Shown here: piece by piece, positions 56,295 through 64,000 of the stretch | How positions within the stretch are numbered: the stretch's first letter is position 1 | Layout: each line of letters begins with the position of its first letter | Source of the DNA: Pseudoduganella violacea | GTDB lineage: Bacteria > Pseudomonadota > Gammaproteobacteria > Burkholderiales > Burkholderiaceae_D | NCBI RefSeq assembly: GCF_014191875.1 | Contig: NZ_JACHXD010000013.1 | Coordinates: forward strand, 1-64,000 | Direction: 5' to 3' | Length of the DNA stretch: 64,000 nucleotides | Program-made: the position numbers and the translations under genes | The notes under the pieces: generated by a model | What the model saw: only the letters and a program-made list of their open reading frames with translations | What the model was told of the DNA's origin: nothing | The model's database searches: none

Positions 56295-59078
56295 ATGATG
56301 ATGGAGAAGGTTTTATCCCGTTCCGTACGCATGATCTGTTCCGGCGGCATGGCCGTGATCGGCATGAGCATGCTGAGCCAGACCGCCTTCGCGCAAGACG
56401 CGAACATTCAGCGTGTTGAAATCACTGGTTCGAGCATCAAGCGCGCGACGGCGGAAACCGCATCGCCCGTCCAAGTGATCGGCCGCGACGAGCTGCTGAA
56501 ATCGGGCAAGGCCACCGTGGCCGAGTACCTGCAAACCCTGCCGGTCGATGGCGCCGGCTCGCTGCCGACTGGTTTCGGCTCCGGCTTCGCCGCCGGTTCC
56601 ACCGCGATCTCGCTGCGCGGCCTGGGCGCCACGTCGACCCTGGTGCTGCTGAACGGCCGCCGCATGGCGCCTTTCGCCCGTGCCGATGACGGCCAGAAGA
56701 GCTTCACCGACCTGTCCACCGTGCCGATGCAGATCGTCGAGCGCATCGAGGTGCTGAAGGATGGCGCTTCCTCGCTGTACGGCGCCGACGCCATCGCCGG
56801 CGTGGTCAACATCATCCTGCGCAAGGACTTCACCGGCCTGCAAGTGCGCGGCGAAACCGGCGCGTCGCGCTACAGCGACGCCAAGCAGAACAAGGCTTCC
56901 CTGACCTACGGCCAGGGCACCCTGGACGAGGACAAATACAACTGGGTGATCAACGCCGAATTCAACCAGTCCGACGAGCTGAAAGCGTCCCAACGCCGCG
57001 ACCGCGACTGGATCGGCAAGGGCGACCTGCGTCCTTGGGGCTATGCCAACAACACCCAGTACGCGGGCGGCTGGCTGACCAACGGCGTCGGCAGCCCAGC
57101 GCCGACCGGCCTGCTGCTGAATCCGGCCACCGGCCAGTACGTGTCGCTGCCAGGCTGCGACAAGTTCTCGACCTCGCGCCAAGACCAGGCCAACGCCTGC
57201 CTCTGGCACCACGACCAGTTCCGCGCCATGCAGCCGAAGATCGATTCGATCAATCTGTACACCCGCGGCACCTGGCAGATCAATGCCGACACCCAGGCTT
57301 ACACCGAGATCGGCTACTCGAAGCGCAATACCGACTTCACCATGACCCCGGGCGGCTCCTCGAGCACCGTGGTGTTCCCCGGCCAGAACGGCGGCGCCAA
57401 CCAGCTGATCAACTACGGCAACGCCATCACCATGGCCGCCAACCACCCGCAGAATCCGTATGGCGTGCCAGTGCGCGTGCGCTACTCGGCCTGGGACGTG
57501 GGCGCCAGCACGCGTAGCGCCGAGAACAAGTTCACCCGCTTCGTGGTGGGCCTGAAAGGCACGTACGCCGGCTGGGATTATGAAACCGGCTTCACCCACT
57601 CCGAGTCCAAACTGGGCCTGGAATGGAGCAATATGCTGAATATGCGCGTGCTGCAAGCCGCGCTGGGCGATCCGAAGAGCCAGTTCTTCCCTTACTACCT
57701 GGGCGCTGAAGCCGGCAAGAACTCGCCGGCCCTGTACAACGCCCTGCGCCGTACTTCGACCTCCGATTCGAGCACCAAGCTGAACGTGATCGACTTCAAA
57801 GCCAGCCGTGAACTGTTCGCCCTGCCAGGCGGCAATATGGGTCTGGCCATCGGCGGCGAACACCGTCAAGAGAAGCTGTACAACCCGAGCATGAGCGGCA
57901 CCGAAGACGGTTCCATCAACGGCAGCTACACCGCCGCCTTCGGCGACAGCAAAGTCTCGGCCATCTACGCCGAGGTGCTGGCGCCGGTGCTGAAGACCGT
58001 GGAACTGACTGGCGCCCTGCGTTACGACCACTACGACAACTTCAACTCGACCACCCCGAAACTGGGCGCGAAATGGACCCCGCTGAAGACCTTCGCCCTG
58101 CGCGGCACCTTCACCAAGGGCTTCCGCGCACCGAGCGCGGCGGAAAGCAATCCACGCAGCCAGGCCGTCGGTTCGGCTTCGGTGATGGATCCGGTGCGTT
58201 GCAAGAACGGTACGCCAATCCTCGGCGCCAGCTCGGCGGACTGCTCGCTGAACGTCAACGCGATCAAGATCGGCAACCCGAACCTGCAGCCTGAGAAGTC
58301 CAAAGGCTACACCCTGGGCATCGTCTGGGATCCACTGCCGGACACCAGCCTGGCGCTGGACGCCTGGAAGATCAAGCGCGACAACGAGATCAATCCAGTC
58401 TCCTACGCCGAAGCGGCGGCCCGTCCGGACGTGGTGCGTAACGATAACAACCTGAAAGACGCCAACGGCAATGTGATCCCGAACACGGGCACCCTGCTGG
58501 TGCTGCAAGGCGCTTACCGCAATTCGAGCTACACCGAAGTGAGCGGCGTCGATCTGGATGTGAAACAGCGTCTGCGCCTGGGCGCCTGGGGCAAGGCCAC
58601 CATCGGCCTGAACTGGAGCCACACCGCTTCCTGGCTGCGCGTCGAGTCCGAATCGCTGAAGTACCAGTTCGCTGGCACCCACGGCAACTGCGACACCTCG
58701 AACTGCGCCGGTACGCCGAAGAACAAGATCAACCTGACCGGTTCTTGGGATATCGCCAACTGGAACTTCACCGCGACCGCGAACTACCGCGACAGCATGA
58801 AGAACATCCGTTACGAAGGCGCCACCGCCTGCGCCAGCAAGCTGGCCAATGGCAGCGACGCGCCAGCCGGTTGCAAACTGGCGTCCTTCACCACCGTCGA
58901 CCTGTCGGCCCGTTGGAACTTCAGCAAGCAACTGCAGCTGACCGCTTCCGTGGCCAACCTGTTCGACAAAGTGGCGCCGCTCGATCCGCTGACCTATGGC
59001 GGCATGAGCTTCAACCCGATGGACAACTCGGGCGCCGTCGGCCGCTACTTCAAAGTGGGCGCGAACTACACCTTCTAA
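56295..59078 (+). CDS. TonB-dependent receptor (tandem copy 1)
   Basis: 927 residues from ATG 56295 (MMMEKVLSR...), with GGAG eight bases upstream; an earlier ATG at 56256 adds a tail absent from the paralogs. Signal peptide to SQTAFAQD, TonB-box-like QRVEITGSSIKR, plug domain (AETASPVQVIGRDELL to VNIILRKDF), 22-strand barrel and terminal ...YFKVGANYTF. Several Cys pairs lie in extracellular loops. It imports a bulky ligand across the outer membrane; the substrate is not deducible. The next gene is a close paralog. Confidence 0.93.
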   Translation: MMMEKVLSRSVRMICSGGMAVIGMSMLSQTAFAQDANIQRVEITGSSIKRATAETASPVQVIGRDELLKSGKATVAEYLQTLPVDGAGSLPTGFGSGFAAGSTAISLRGLGATSTLVLLNGRRMAPFARADDGQKSFTDLSTVPMQIVERIEVLKDGASSLYGADAIAGVVNIILRKDFTGLQVRGETGASRYSDAKQNKASLTYGQGTLDEDKYNWVINAEFNQSDELKASQRRDRDWIGKGDLRPWGYANNTQYAGGWLTNGVGSPAPTGLLLNPATGQYVSLPGCDKFSTSRQDQANACLWHHDQFRAMQPKIDSINLYTRGTWQINADTQAYTEIGYSKRNTDFTMTPGGSSSTVVFPGQNGGANQLINYGNAITMAANHPQNPYGVPVRVRYSAWDVGASTRSAENKFTRFVVGLKGTYAGWDYETGFTHSESKLGLEWSNMLNMRVLQAALGDPKSQFFPYYLGAEAGKNSPALYNALRRTSTSDSSTKLNVIDFKASRELFALPGGNMGLAIGGEHRQEKLYNPSMSGTEDGSINGSYTAAFGDSKVSAIYAEVLAPVLKTVELTGALRYDHYDNFNSTTPKLGAKWTPLKTFALRGTFTKGFRAPSAAESNPRSQAVGSASVMDPVRCKNGTPILGASSADCSLNVNAIKIGNPNLQPEKSKGYTLGIVWDPLPDTSLALDAWKIKRDNEINPVSYAEAAARPDVVRNDNNLKDANGNVIPNTGTLLVLQGAYRNSSYTEVSGVDLDVKQRLRLGAWGKATIGLNWSHTASWLRVESESLKYQFAGTHGNCDTSNCAGTPKNKINLTGSWDIANWNFTATANYRDSMKNIRYEGATACASKLANGSDAPAGCKLASFTTVDLSARWNFSKQLQLTASVANLFDKVAPLDPLTYGGMSFNPMDNSGAVGRYFKVGANYTF

Positions 59079-59098
59079 ATTGAAGCGTTGTAGCGCCT

Positions 59099-59133
59099 AA
59101 AAGGGCAAGGCTGCGGCCTTGCCCTTTTTCTTT
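59099..59133 (+). terminator. Terminator after TonB receptor 1
   Basis: AAGGGCAAGGC (59101-59111) pairs with GCCTTGCCCTT (59116-59126), loop TGCG, followed by TTTTTC. Confidence 0.9.
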
Positions 59134-59469
59134 TCTACTCAGCATTGTTGTTAAATACTTACACTTGCCGGCTTTTTTGCAAGCCAAACCATGGCGAAGC
59201 GACCAGGGTGGGCGCCGCGCTGTTCAGCGCAATTCGGGGCAATTGCGGGCCTTTTCCATGAAGTTATCATAAAAATAAGGGCATCCCCCATGTAAAACAT
59301 GGCACTTTCTTGGTATGCCGCATTTTTTTGCCGGTTTGACGGCAAGATGACCGAATGATTACATAGCTGATGCTGGAAAGCCCGAGGCTTTCCACACCGG
59401 AAGCGTCCGCCGGCGCCACCGCCGGCAGTCAGTGCGCTTGCCTGTTCAACACAATTGGAGGTCTTTAGG
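59134..59469. other. Intergenic region between receptors 1 and 2
   Basis: About 335 bases, no gene. It contains the palindrome at 59374-59394 and the receptor 2 ribosome-binding site GGAGG at 59457-59461. A separate transcript for receptor 2 is implied by the terminator just before. Confidence 0.5.
59374..59394 (+). promoter_or_regulatory. TGGAAAGCC-CGA-GGCTTTCCA palindrome upstream of receptor 2
   Basis: Perfect 9-bp arms around CGA, about 75 bases before the start codon. The outer TGGAAA/TTTCCA half-sites match those of the palindrome before receptor 1, though with wider spacing, suggesting a related regulator or a leader hairpin. Confidence 0.45.
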
Positions 59470-62262
59470 ATGATGATGGAAACAGTTCTATCCCGTTCCC
59501 TGCGCCTGGTGTTTTCGGGCGGGGCCGCAGCCCTGGGCCTTGGGCTACTGGCCCAGCCCGTGCTGGCGCAGGACGCGATCCAGCGCGTGGAAATTACCGG
59601 CTCGGCGATCAAGCGCGCCACGGCCGAAACCGCTTCACCGGTGCAACTGATCAGCCGAGATGAATTGCTGCGCTCGGGCAAAGCCACCGTATCGGAATAC
59701 CTGCAAACCCTGACCGTGGACGGCGCCGGCTCGCTGCCGACCGGCTTCGGCAATGGCTTTGCGGCCGGTTCCACCGCCATCTCGCTGCGCGGCCTGGGGG
59801 CTACCTCCACCCTGGTGCTGCTCAACGGCCGGCGCATGGCGCCGTTCGCGCGCGCCGACGACGGCCAGAAAAGCTTCACCGACCTGTCCACCGTGCCGAT
59901 GCAGATCGTCGAGCGCATCGAGATCCTCAAGGACGGCGCCTCCTCGACCTATGGCGCCGACGCCATCGCCGGCGTGGTCAACATCATCCTGCGCAAGGAC
60001 TTCGAAGGCCTCGAAGTGCGCGGCGACACCGGCAGCTCGCGCTACAGCGACGGCAAGCAGAACAAGGCGTCGCTGACCTATGGCCGCGGCAACTTGGAAA
60101 CCGATAAATTCAACTGGGTGGTCAACGCCGAGTACTTCCAGTCCGACCGCCTGCACAATAGCGACCGCAAGGACCGCGCCCATATCGGCAAAGGCGATCT
60201 GCGCCCCTACGGCTATCCGGTCAATACCCAGTTCGCCTCGGGCCAGGTGCGCGGCAATAACGACGCGCTCGGCTCGCCCGCCGGCCTGATCCGCAATCCG
60301 ACCACGCTCGACTATGTGCCGCTGACCAGCTGCGACGGGCTGTCGCGCTCGCCGCAGGCCGGCGTGACCGGCTGTATCTGGCACCAGGACCAGTTCCGCG
60401 ACATGCAGCCGGAAATCGAGGCGGTCAATCTGTACACGCGCGGCACCTGGCAAGTCAACGACAGCACCCAGGTGTATGCCGAACTGGGCTACTCCAAGCG
60501 CAATACCGCCTTCACCCTGGTGCCGCCCTCGATCACGCCCGTGGTGGCCTTCCCCGCCAATGCCCAGTACCCCGCCGGCCTGATCAACTACGGTTCCGGC
60601 AGCACGGCCATCCTGATGGCCGCCAACCACCCGCAAAACATTTACGACGTGCCGGTGCGCGTGCGCTACGCCGCCTTCGACGTCGGCCCCAGCGAGCGCC
60701 AGGCGAATAACCGCTTCACCCGCTTCGTTGTCGGCGCCAAGGGCCAGGCCATGGGCTGGGACTACGATGTGGGTTATACCCACAGCCAGTCCAAGCTCGA
60801 GCTGAACTACACCAATATGCTGAACATGGCCGTGGTGCGCGCCGGCCTGAGCGACCCGACCAGCAAATTCTTCCCCTACTACCTGGGGGCGCAGGCCGGC
60901 AAGAACCCGGCCTCGCTGTACGCGGCCATGGCCACCATCGCCACCTCCGATTCCAGCACCAAGCTCGATATCATCGACTTCAAGGCCTCGCGCGAACTCA
61001 TGCCGCTGCCGGGCGGCAACCTGGGCCTGGCCATCGGCGCCGAGCACCGCCGCGAGAAGCTGGACAATCCTTCCCTGAGCGGCACCATGGACGGCTCGAT
61101 CAACTCGAGCTATGTGGCGGCCTTCGGCGACAGCAAGGTCTCGGCCATCTACGCCGAGCTGCTGGCGCCGGTGCTCAAGACGGTGGAACTGTCGGGCGCC
61201 ATCCGCTACGACAAATACGAGAAGTTCAATTCCACCACGCCGAAGCTGGGCGCGAAATGGACCCCGATCAAGAGCTTCGCCCTGCGCGGCACCTTCTCCA
61301 AGGGCTTCCGCGCGCCCGGCCCGGCCGAATCGGACCCGCGCTCGCAATCGACGGGCACCGCCACCACCAGCGATCCGATACGCTGCCCGAACAACACGCC
61401 CGCCCCGGGCGGCGGCACCTCGAACGACTGCGAAGCGAGCGTCGCCGCGGTCAAGGTCGGCGATCCCAACCTGGCGCCGGAGAAATCCAAGGGGTATACC
61501 GTGGGCATCGTGTGGGACCCGGTCGACAACCTGAGCCTGTCGCTGGACGCCTGGAAGATCAAGCGCACCAACGAGATCAATCCGCTGCCGTACAACGAGG
61601 CGGCCACCCTGCCGACGGCGGTGCGCAACGATAACAACCTGGTCGTCAACGGCGTCGTGATCCCGAACAGCGGCACCCTGCTGCTGAGCAAAGCGCCCTA
61701 CCGCAATTCGAGCTTCACCGAAGTCAAGGGCGTGGACCTGGACATCAAACAGCGCCTGCGCCTGGGCGACTGGGGCCGCGCCACCGTCGGCCTGACCTGG
61801 AGCCATGTCTCGTCCTGGCTGCGCGCCGAATCGGCCACCACCCAGTACCAGTACGCCGGCACCCACGGCAACTGCGATACCTCGAACTGCGCCGGCACGC
61901 CGAAGAACAAGGGCACGCTGAACGGCAGCTGGGATATCGCGGCCTGGAATCTGAGCGCCACGGTGAACTACCGCGACAGCATGAAGAACATCTATTTCCA
62001 GGGCGGCCCTTGCGCCTCGCGCCTGGCCAATGGCAGTGGGGCGCCCGGCGATTGCCGCATCCCCTCGTTCACCACGCTGGACATGTCGGCGCGCTGGAAA
62101 TTCGGCAACCAGTTGACCCTGTTCGCATCGGTCAACAACGTCACCGACAAGATCGCCCCGCTCGACCCGCTGACCTATGGCGGCATGAGCTATAACCCGA
62201 TGGATGCCAGCGGCGCCATCGGCCGCTACTTCAAGGTCGGCGCGCACTACAAATTCTTCTAA
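59470..62262 (+). CDS. TonB-dependent receptor (tandem copy 2)
   Basis: 930 residues from ATG 59470 (MMMETVLSR...), eight bases after GGAGG; a TTG at 59455 is also in frame. Signal peptide to PVLAQDA, then QRVEITGSAIKRATAETASPV and plug/barrel nearly superimposable on copy 1 (shared GDDGQKSFTDLSTVPMQIVERIE-like block, GRRMAPFARA, FSKGFRAP region). Loops differ most around residues 270-300 and 610-640, where ligand contact is expected. Ends ...YFKVGAHYKFF. The likely result of tandem duplication and loop divergence. Confidence 0.93.
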   Translation: MMMETVLSRSLRLVFSGGAAALGLGLLAQPVLAQDAIQRVEITGSAIKRATAETASPVQLISRDELLRSGKATVSEYLQTLTVDGAGSLPTGFGNGFAAGSTAISLRGLGATSTLVLLNGRRMAPFARADDGQKSFTDLSTVPMQIVERIEILKDGASSTYGADAIAGVVNIILRKDFEGLEVRGDTGSSRYSDGKQNKASLTYGRGNLETDKFNWVVNAEYFQSDRLHNSDRKDRAHIGKGDLRPYGYPVNTQFASGQVRGNNDALGSPAGLIRNPTTLDYVPLTSCDGLSRSPQAGVTGCIWHQDQFRDMQPEIEAVNLYTRGTWQVNDSTQVYAELGYSKRNTAFTLVPPSITPVVAFPANAQYPAGLINYGSGSTAILMAANHPQNIYDVPVRVRYAAFDVGPSERQANNRFTRFVVGAKGQAMGWDYDVGYTHSQSKLELNYTNMLNMAVVRAGLSDPTSKFFPYYLGAQAGKNPASLYAAMATIATSDSSTKLDIIDFKASRELMPLPGGNLGLAIGAEHRREKLDNPSLSGTMDGSINSSYVAAFGDSKVSAIYAELLAPVLKTVELSGAIRYDKYEKFNSTTPKLGAKWTPIKSFALRGTFSKGFRAPGPAESDPRSQSTGTATTSDPIRCPNNTPAPGGGTSNDCEASVAAVKVGDPNLAPEKSKGYTVGIVWDPVDNLSLSLDAWKIKRTNEINPLPYNEAATLPTAVRNDNNLVVNGVVIPNSGTLLLSKAPYRNSSFTEVKGVDLDIKQRLRLGDWGRATVGLTWSHVSSWLRAESATTQYQYAGTHGNCDTSNCAGTPKNKGTLNGSWDIAAWNLSATVNYRDSMKNIYFQGGPCASRLANGSGAPGDCRIPSFTTLDMSARWKFGNQLTLFASVNNVTDKIAPLDPLTYGGMSYNPMDASGAIGRYFKVGAHYKFF

Positions 62263-62298
62263 GGCGCAGGCGGGCCCGTCCCGCCGGCTGTAGTTGGC

Positions 62299-62326
62299 CA
62301 CGGCTCCCCTGCGGAGCCGTTTTTCT
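62299..62326 (+). terminator. Terminator after TonB receptor 2
   Basis: CGGCTCC (62301-62307) pairs with GGAGCCG (62313-62319), loop CCTGC, followed by TTTTTC. Confidence 0.88.
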
Positions 62327-62580
62327 TGTCATTTCCCATTAACCAACAGTACATTAATTAATTAACAAGAATACGCAAAAATGTTGTTTTTTTGATGAAT
62401 TTATTTGTATAAAAACGTCGTTTATCCAAAAAACCAGGTCGCTAAATTGACAATCCTGTTTGGCCGGTGCTTACATGGTTCCCCCGCGATTTTCTATACA
62501 GAATCACGGGGACTGCCAACTGCCAGTTACGCGGCGCCCCGGCGCCGCAGTCTGTATCCGCCCTCAAGAAAGAAAACAAG
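62327..62580. other. AT-rich intergenic region before receptor 3
   Basis: About 250 bases, markedly AT-rich from 62330 to 62450 (ATTAATTAATTAAC), with no gene. It probably holds the promoter of receptor 3. No palindrome comparable to those before receptors 1 and 2 was found. Confidence 0.45.
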
Positions 62581-64000
62581 ATGATCGAGAAAGTGTTGTC
62601 CCGTTCCCTGCGCCTGATGTGCGCGGGCGGTCTGCTGGTCGGCATGCACGCCAGCGCCCAGGAAGCCATGCAGCGCGTGGAAATCACCGGTTCCAGCATC
62701 AAGCGGGTCGCGGCCGAAGCCGCGCTGCCGGTGCAATCGTTCAGCCAGAAAGACATCCTGAAGTCCGGCGTTTCCAGCGTGACCGACTTCATCCAGCAGA
62801 TTCCGGCCATGCAAGGCTTCAATGTGGCGGCCGAATCGGTCGGCGGCGGCGGCGGCGGCGTGACCACGGCCTCGATCCACGATATCGGCCCGGCCTATAC
62901 CCTGGTGCTGCTCAACGGCCGCCGCGTCGCGCCGTCCAACTCGGGCACCACCATCGACCTGAATTCGATTCCGCTGTCGGCCATCGAACGCGTTGAAGTG
63001 CTGACCGACGGCGCCTCGGCCCTGTACGGCGCCGACGCGATCGCCGGCGTGGTCAACTTCATCCTGAAAAAAGGCGCGGCGCAGTGGGAAATCAAGGCCA
63101 AGTACAACCGTCCCGAAGAAGCGGGCGGCGCCTCTGAATCGCTGTCGCTGAGCAAGGGCTTCGGCAATCTGGAAGAAGACGGCTACAGCCTGTTCTTCTC
63201 GCTGAGCCACGACAAGCAAAAGCAGCTGAAAGCGTCGCAGCGCGACTTCGCCAAGACCGGCATCATCAACTTCACCGATCCGAAAAACGGCAAGGCCCTG
63301 CAATTCATCAACGGGTCGCCGCGCGCCGTGCCGGCCAACGCCAGCGTGATCTACAACGACGCCAAGGGCGAGAGCCAGACCATCGACTTCAATCCGTTCG
63401 CGCGCATGAATGGCGGCAAATGCGCCAGCGCCAACGTGGACGCCTTCCGCGACGGCTCCTGCTACTACGACTACACCACGACCATCGAGATCAATCCGGA
63501 ATCGAAGCGCGACGCCCTGTTCAGCTCGGGCAGCATGAAGCTCGGCAACAGCGGCTTCAACGGCTTCTTCGACCTGGCTTACACCAAGGCCAGCATCATC
63601 GCCCGCATCGCCCCGTACCCGGCCGAGTTCTCGCTGAAAACCTCGTCGCCGCTGTACAGCAAATACATCCTGCCTTACCTGAGCCCGGAACAGGCGGCCG
63701 GCGTGACCTCGGTGTCCGCCAAATACCGCCTGTCCGAAATGGGCAACCGCAGCTATGACTACGCCACCACTGCCACCCACATCGTGGCCGGCGTCGATGG
63801 CAGCGCCTTCGGCTGGGATGTGAACAGCGCCTTCACCTATTCCAAGAACAAGCAGGACCAGAAATACCTGGGCGGCTTCCCGCTCGAGAAGCTATTCAAC
63901 GCCGCCATCGACGCCGGCCAGTTCGACCCCTTCGGCTACGAACAGGGCAAGCTGCCGCAACCCATGCGCGATGCGCTGAACCGCACCGGCTACACCGGCA
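62581..64000 (+). CDS. TonB-dependent receptor (tandem copy 3), truncated by the window end
   Basis: 473 residues visible, open to the end of the window. MIEKVLSRSLRLMCAGGLLV signal peptide ending ASAQE, then QRVEITGSSIKRVAAEAALPV, plug domain (KDILKSGVSSVTDFIQQI, RRVAPSNSGTTIDLN, ALYGADAIAGVVNFILKK) and the first barrel strands. A Gly run (VGGGGGGV) replaces the AGSTAIS region of copies 1 and 2. It is much more diverged than they are from each other, so its ligand is likely different. Confidence 0.9.
   Translation, partial: MIEKVLSRSLRLMCAGGLLVGMHASAQEAMQRVEITGSSIKRVAAEAALPVQSFSQKDILKSGVSSVTDFIQQIPAMQGFNVAAESVGGGGGGVTTASIHDIGPAYTLVLLNGRRVAPSNSGTTIDLNSIPLSAIERVEVLTDGASALYGADAIAGVVNFILKKGAAQWEIKAKYNRPEEAGGASESLSLSKGFGNLEEDGYSLFFSLSHDKQKQLKASQRDFAKTGIINFTDPKNGKALQFINGSPRAVPANASVIYNDAKGESQTIDFNPFARMNGGKCASANVDAFRDGSCYYDYTTTIEINPESKRDALFSSGSMKLGNSGFNGFFDLAYTKASIIARIAPYPAEFSLKTSSPLYSKYILPYLSPEQAAGVTSVSAKYRLSEMGNRSYDYATTATHIVAGVDGSAFGWDVNSAFTYSKNKQDQKYLGGFPLEKLFNAAIDAGQFDPFGYEQGKLPQPMRDALNRTGYTG

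Noticed and set aside
56313..58931. 872-codon open frame on the minus strand opposite TonB receptor 1
   Set aside because: Antisense shadow of a well supported receptor; composition is Val/Ala/His/Arg-rich low complexity with no domain.
59635..62301. 888-codon open frame on the minus strand opposite TonB receptor 2
   Set aside because: Same reason as for receptor 1.

Overview
The window is a high-GC chromosomal segment, apparently from a betaproteobacterium of the Oxalobacteraceae (Massilia/Duganella/Janthinobacterium type). The evidence is gene content and order: scpB-rluB-rimP-nusA-infB-rbfA-truB, a DUF3141-pta-ackA-fabI cluster, and tandem TonB-dependent receptors that begin with a 'QRVEITGSSIKR'-like leader. 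Most of it is ordinary core genome. Accessory material sits at the left end, between truB and typA, and in the receptor block at the right end.

Left end (1-2.6 kb): the end of an IS3-like element abuts the 3' remnant of a broken gene. Next come a small secreted protein and a tightly coupled three-gene operon (Panacea-domain protein, two-helix membrane protein, Cys-rich secreted protein) that looks like a toxin-antitoxin-type module. A gene-free stretch full of short hairpins follows and ends in a long inverted repeat that includes the 3' end of tRNA-Ser(GGA).

2.6-9.4 kb is metabolic: acs, an acyltransferase-3 membrane protein, a UPF0114 membrane protein, class I fumarase, murI and tRNA-His. 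9.4-18.6 kb is a signalling block. A GAF hybrid histidine kinase (with a small overlapping gene) diverges from a second set: a large HAMP/GAF/coiled-coil hybrid kinase, a CheB-CheR fusion, and a response-regulator/kinase gene that carries a frameshift. 18.7-23.2 kb has small secreted proteins and lipoproteins, two stand-alone secreted TonB-C-domain proteins and a methyl-accepting chemotaxis receptor ending in a CheR-binding pentapeptide.

23.5-30.2 kb: dusA, then the operon DUF3141-pta-ackA-fabI plus a small RRM-like protein (acyl-CoA, acetyl-phosphate and storage-polymer related). 30.5-47.2 kb, mostly minus strand: typA, and the translation/RNA operon rimP-nusA-infB-rbfA-truB preceded by scpB-rluB. 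A plus-strand tripartite drug-efflux cassette (MFS, HlyD, OMF, LysR) lies between truB and typA. 47.4-52.2 kb: a LysR/MFS divergent pair, glucokinase and a DedA-rhodanese fusion. 52.2-55.9 kb: a peptide-type ABC importer without a binding protein. 56.3-64 kb: three tandem TonB-dependent receptors; the first two are close paralogs and the third runs off the window.

Dispersed palindromes of at least two families occupy intergenic gaps (20.55, 30.40, 51.10 and 51.15 kb). No CRISPR array, rRNA operon or prophage is visible. I see no wholly new system that can be proven from sequence alone. The best candidates for something undescribed are the Panacea-linked three-gene operon and the hairpin array next to tRNA-Ser.
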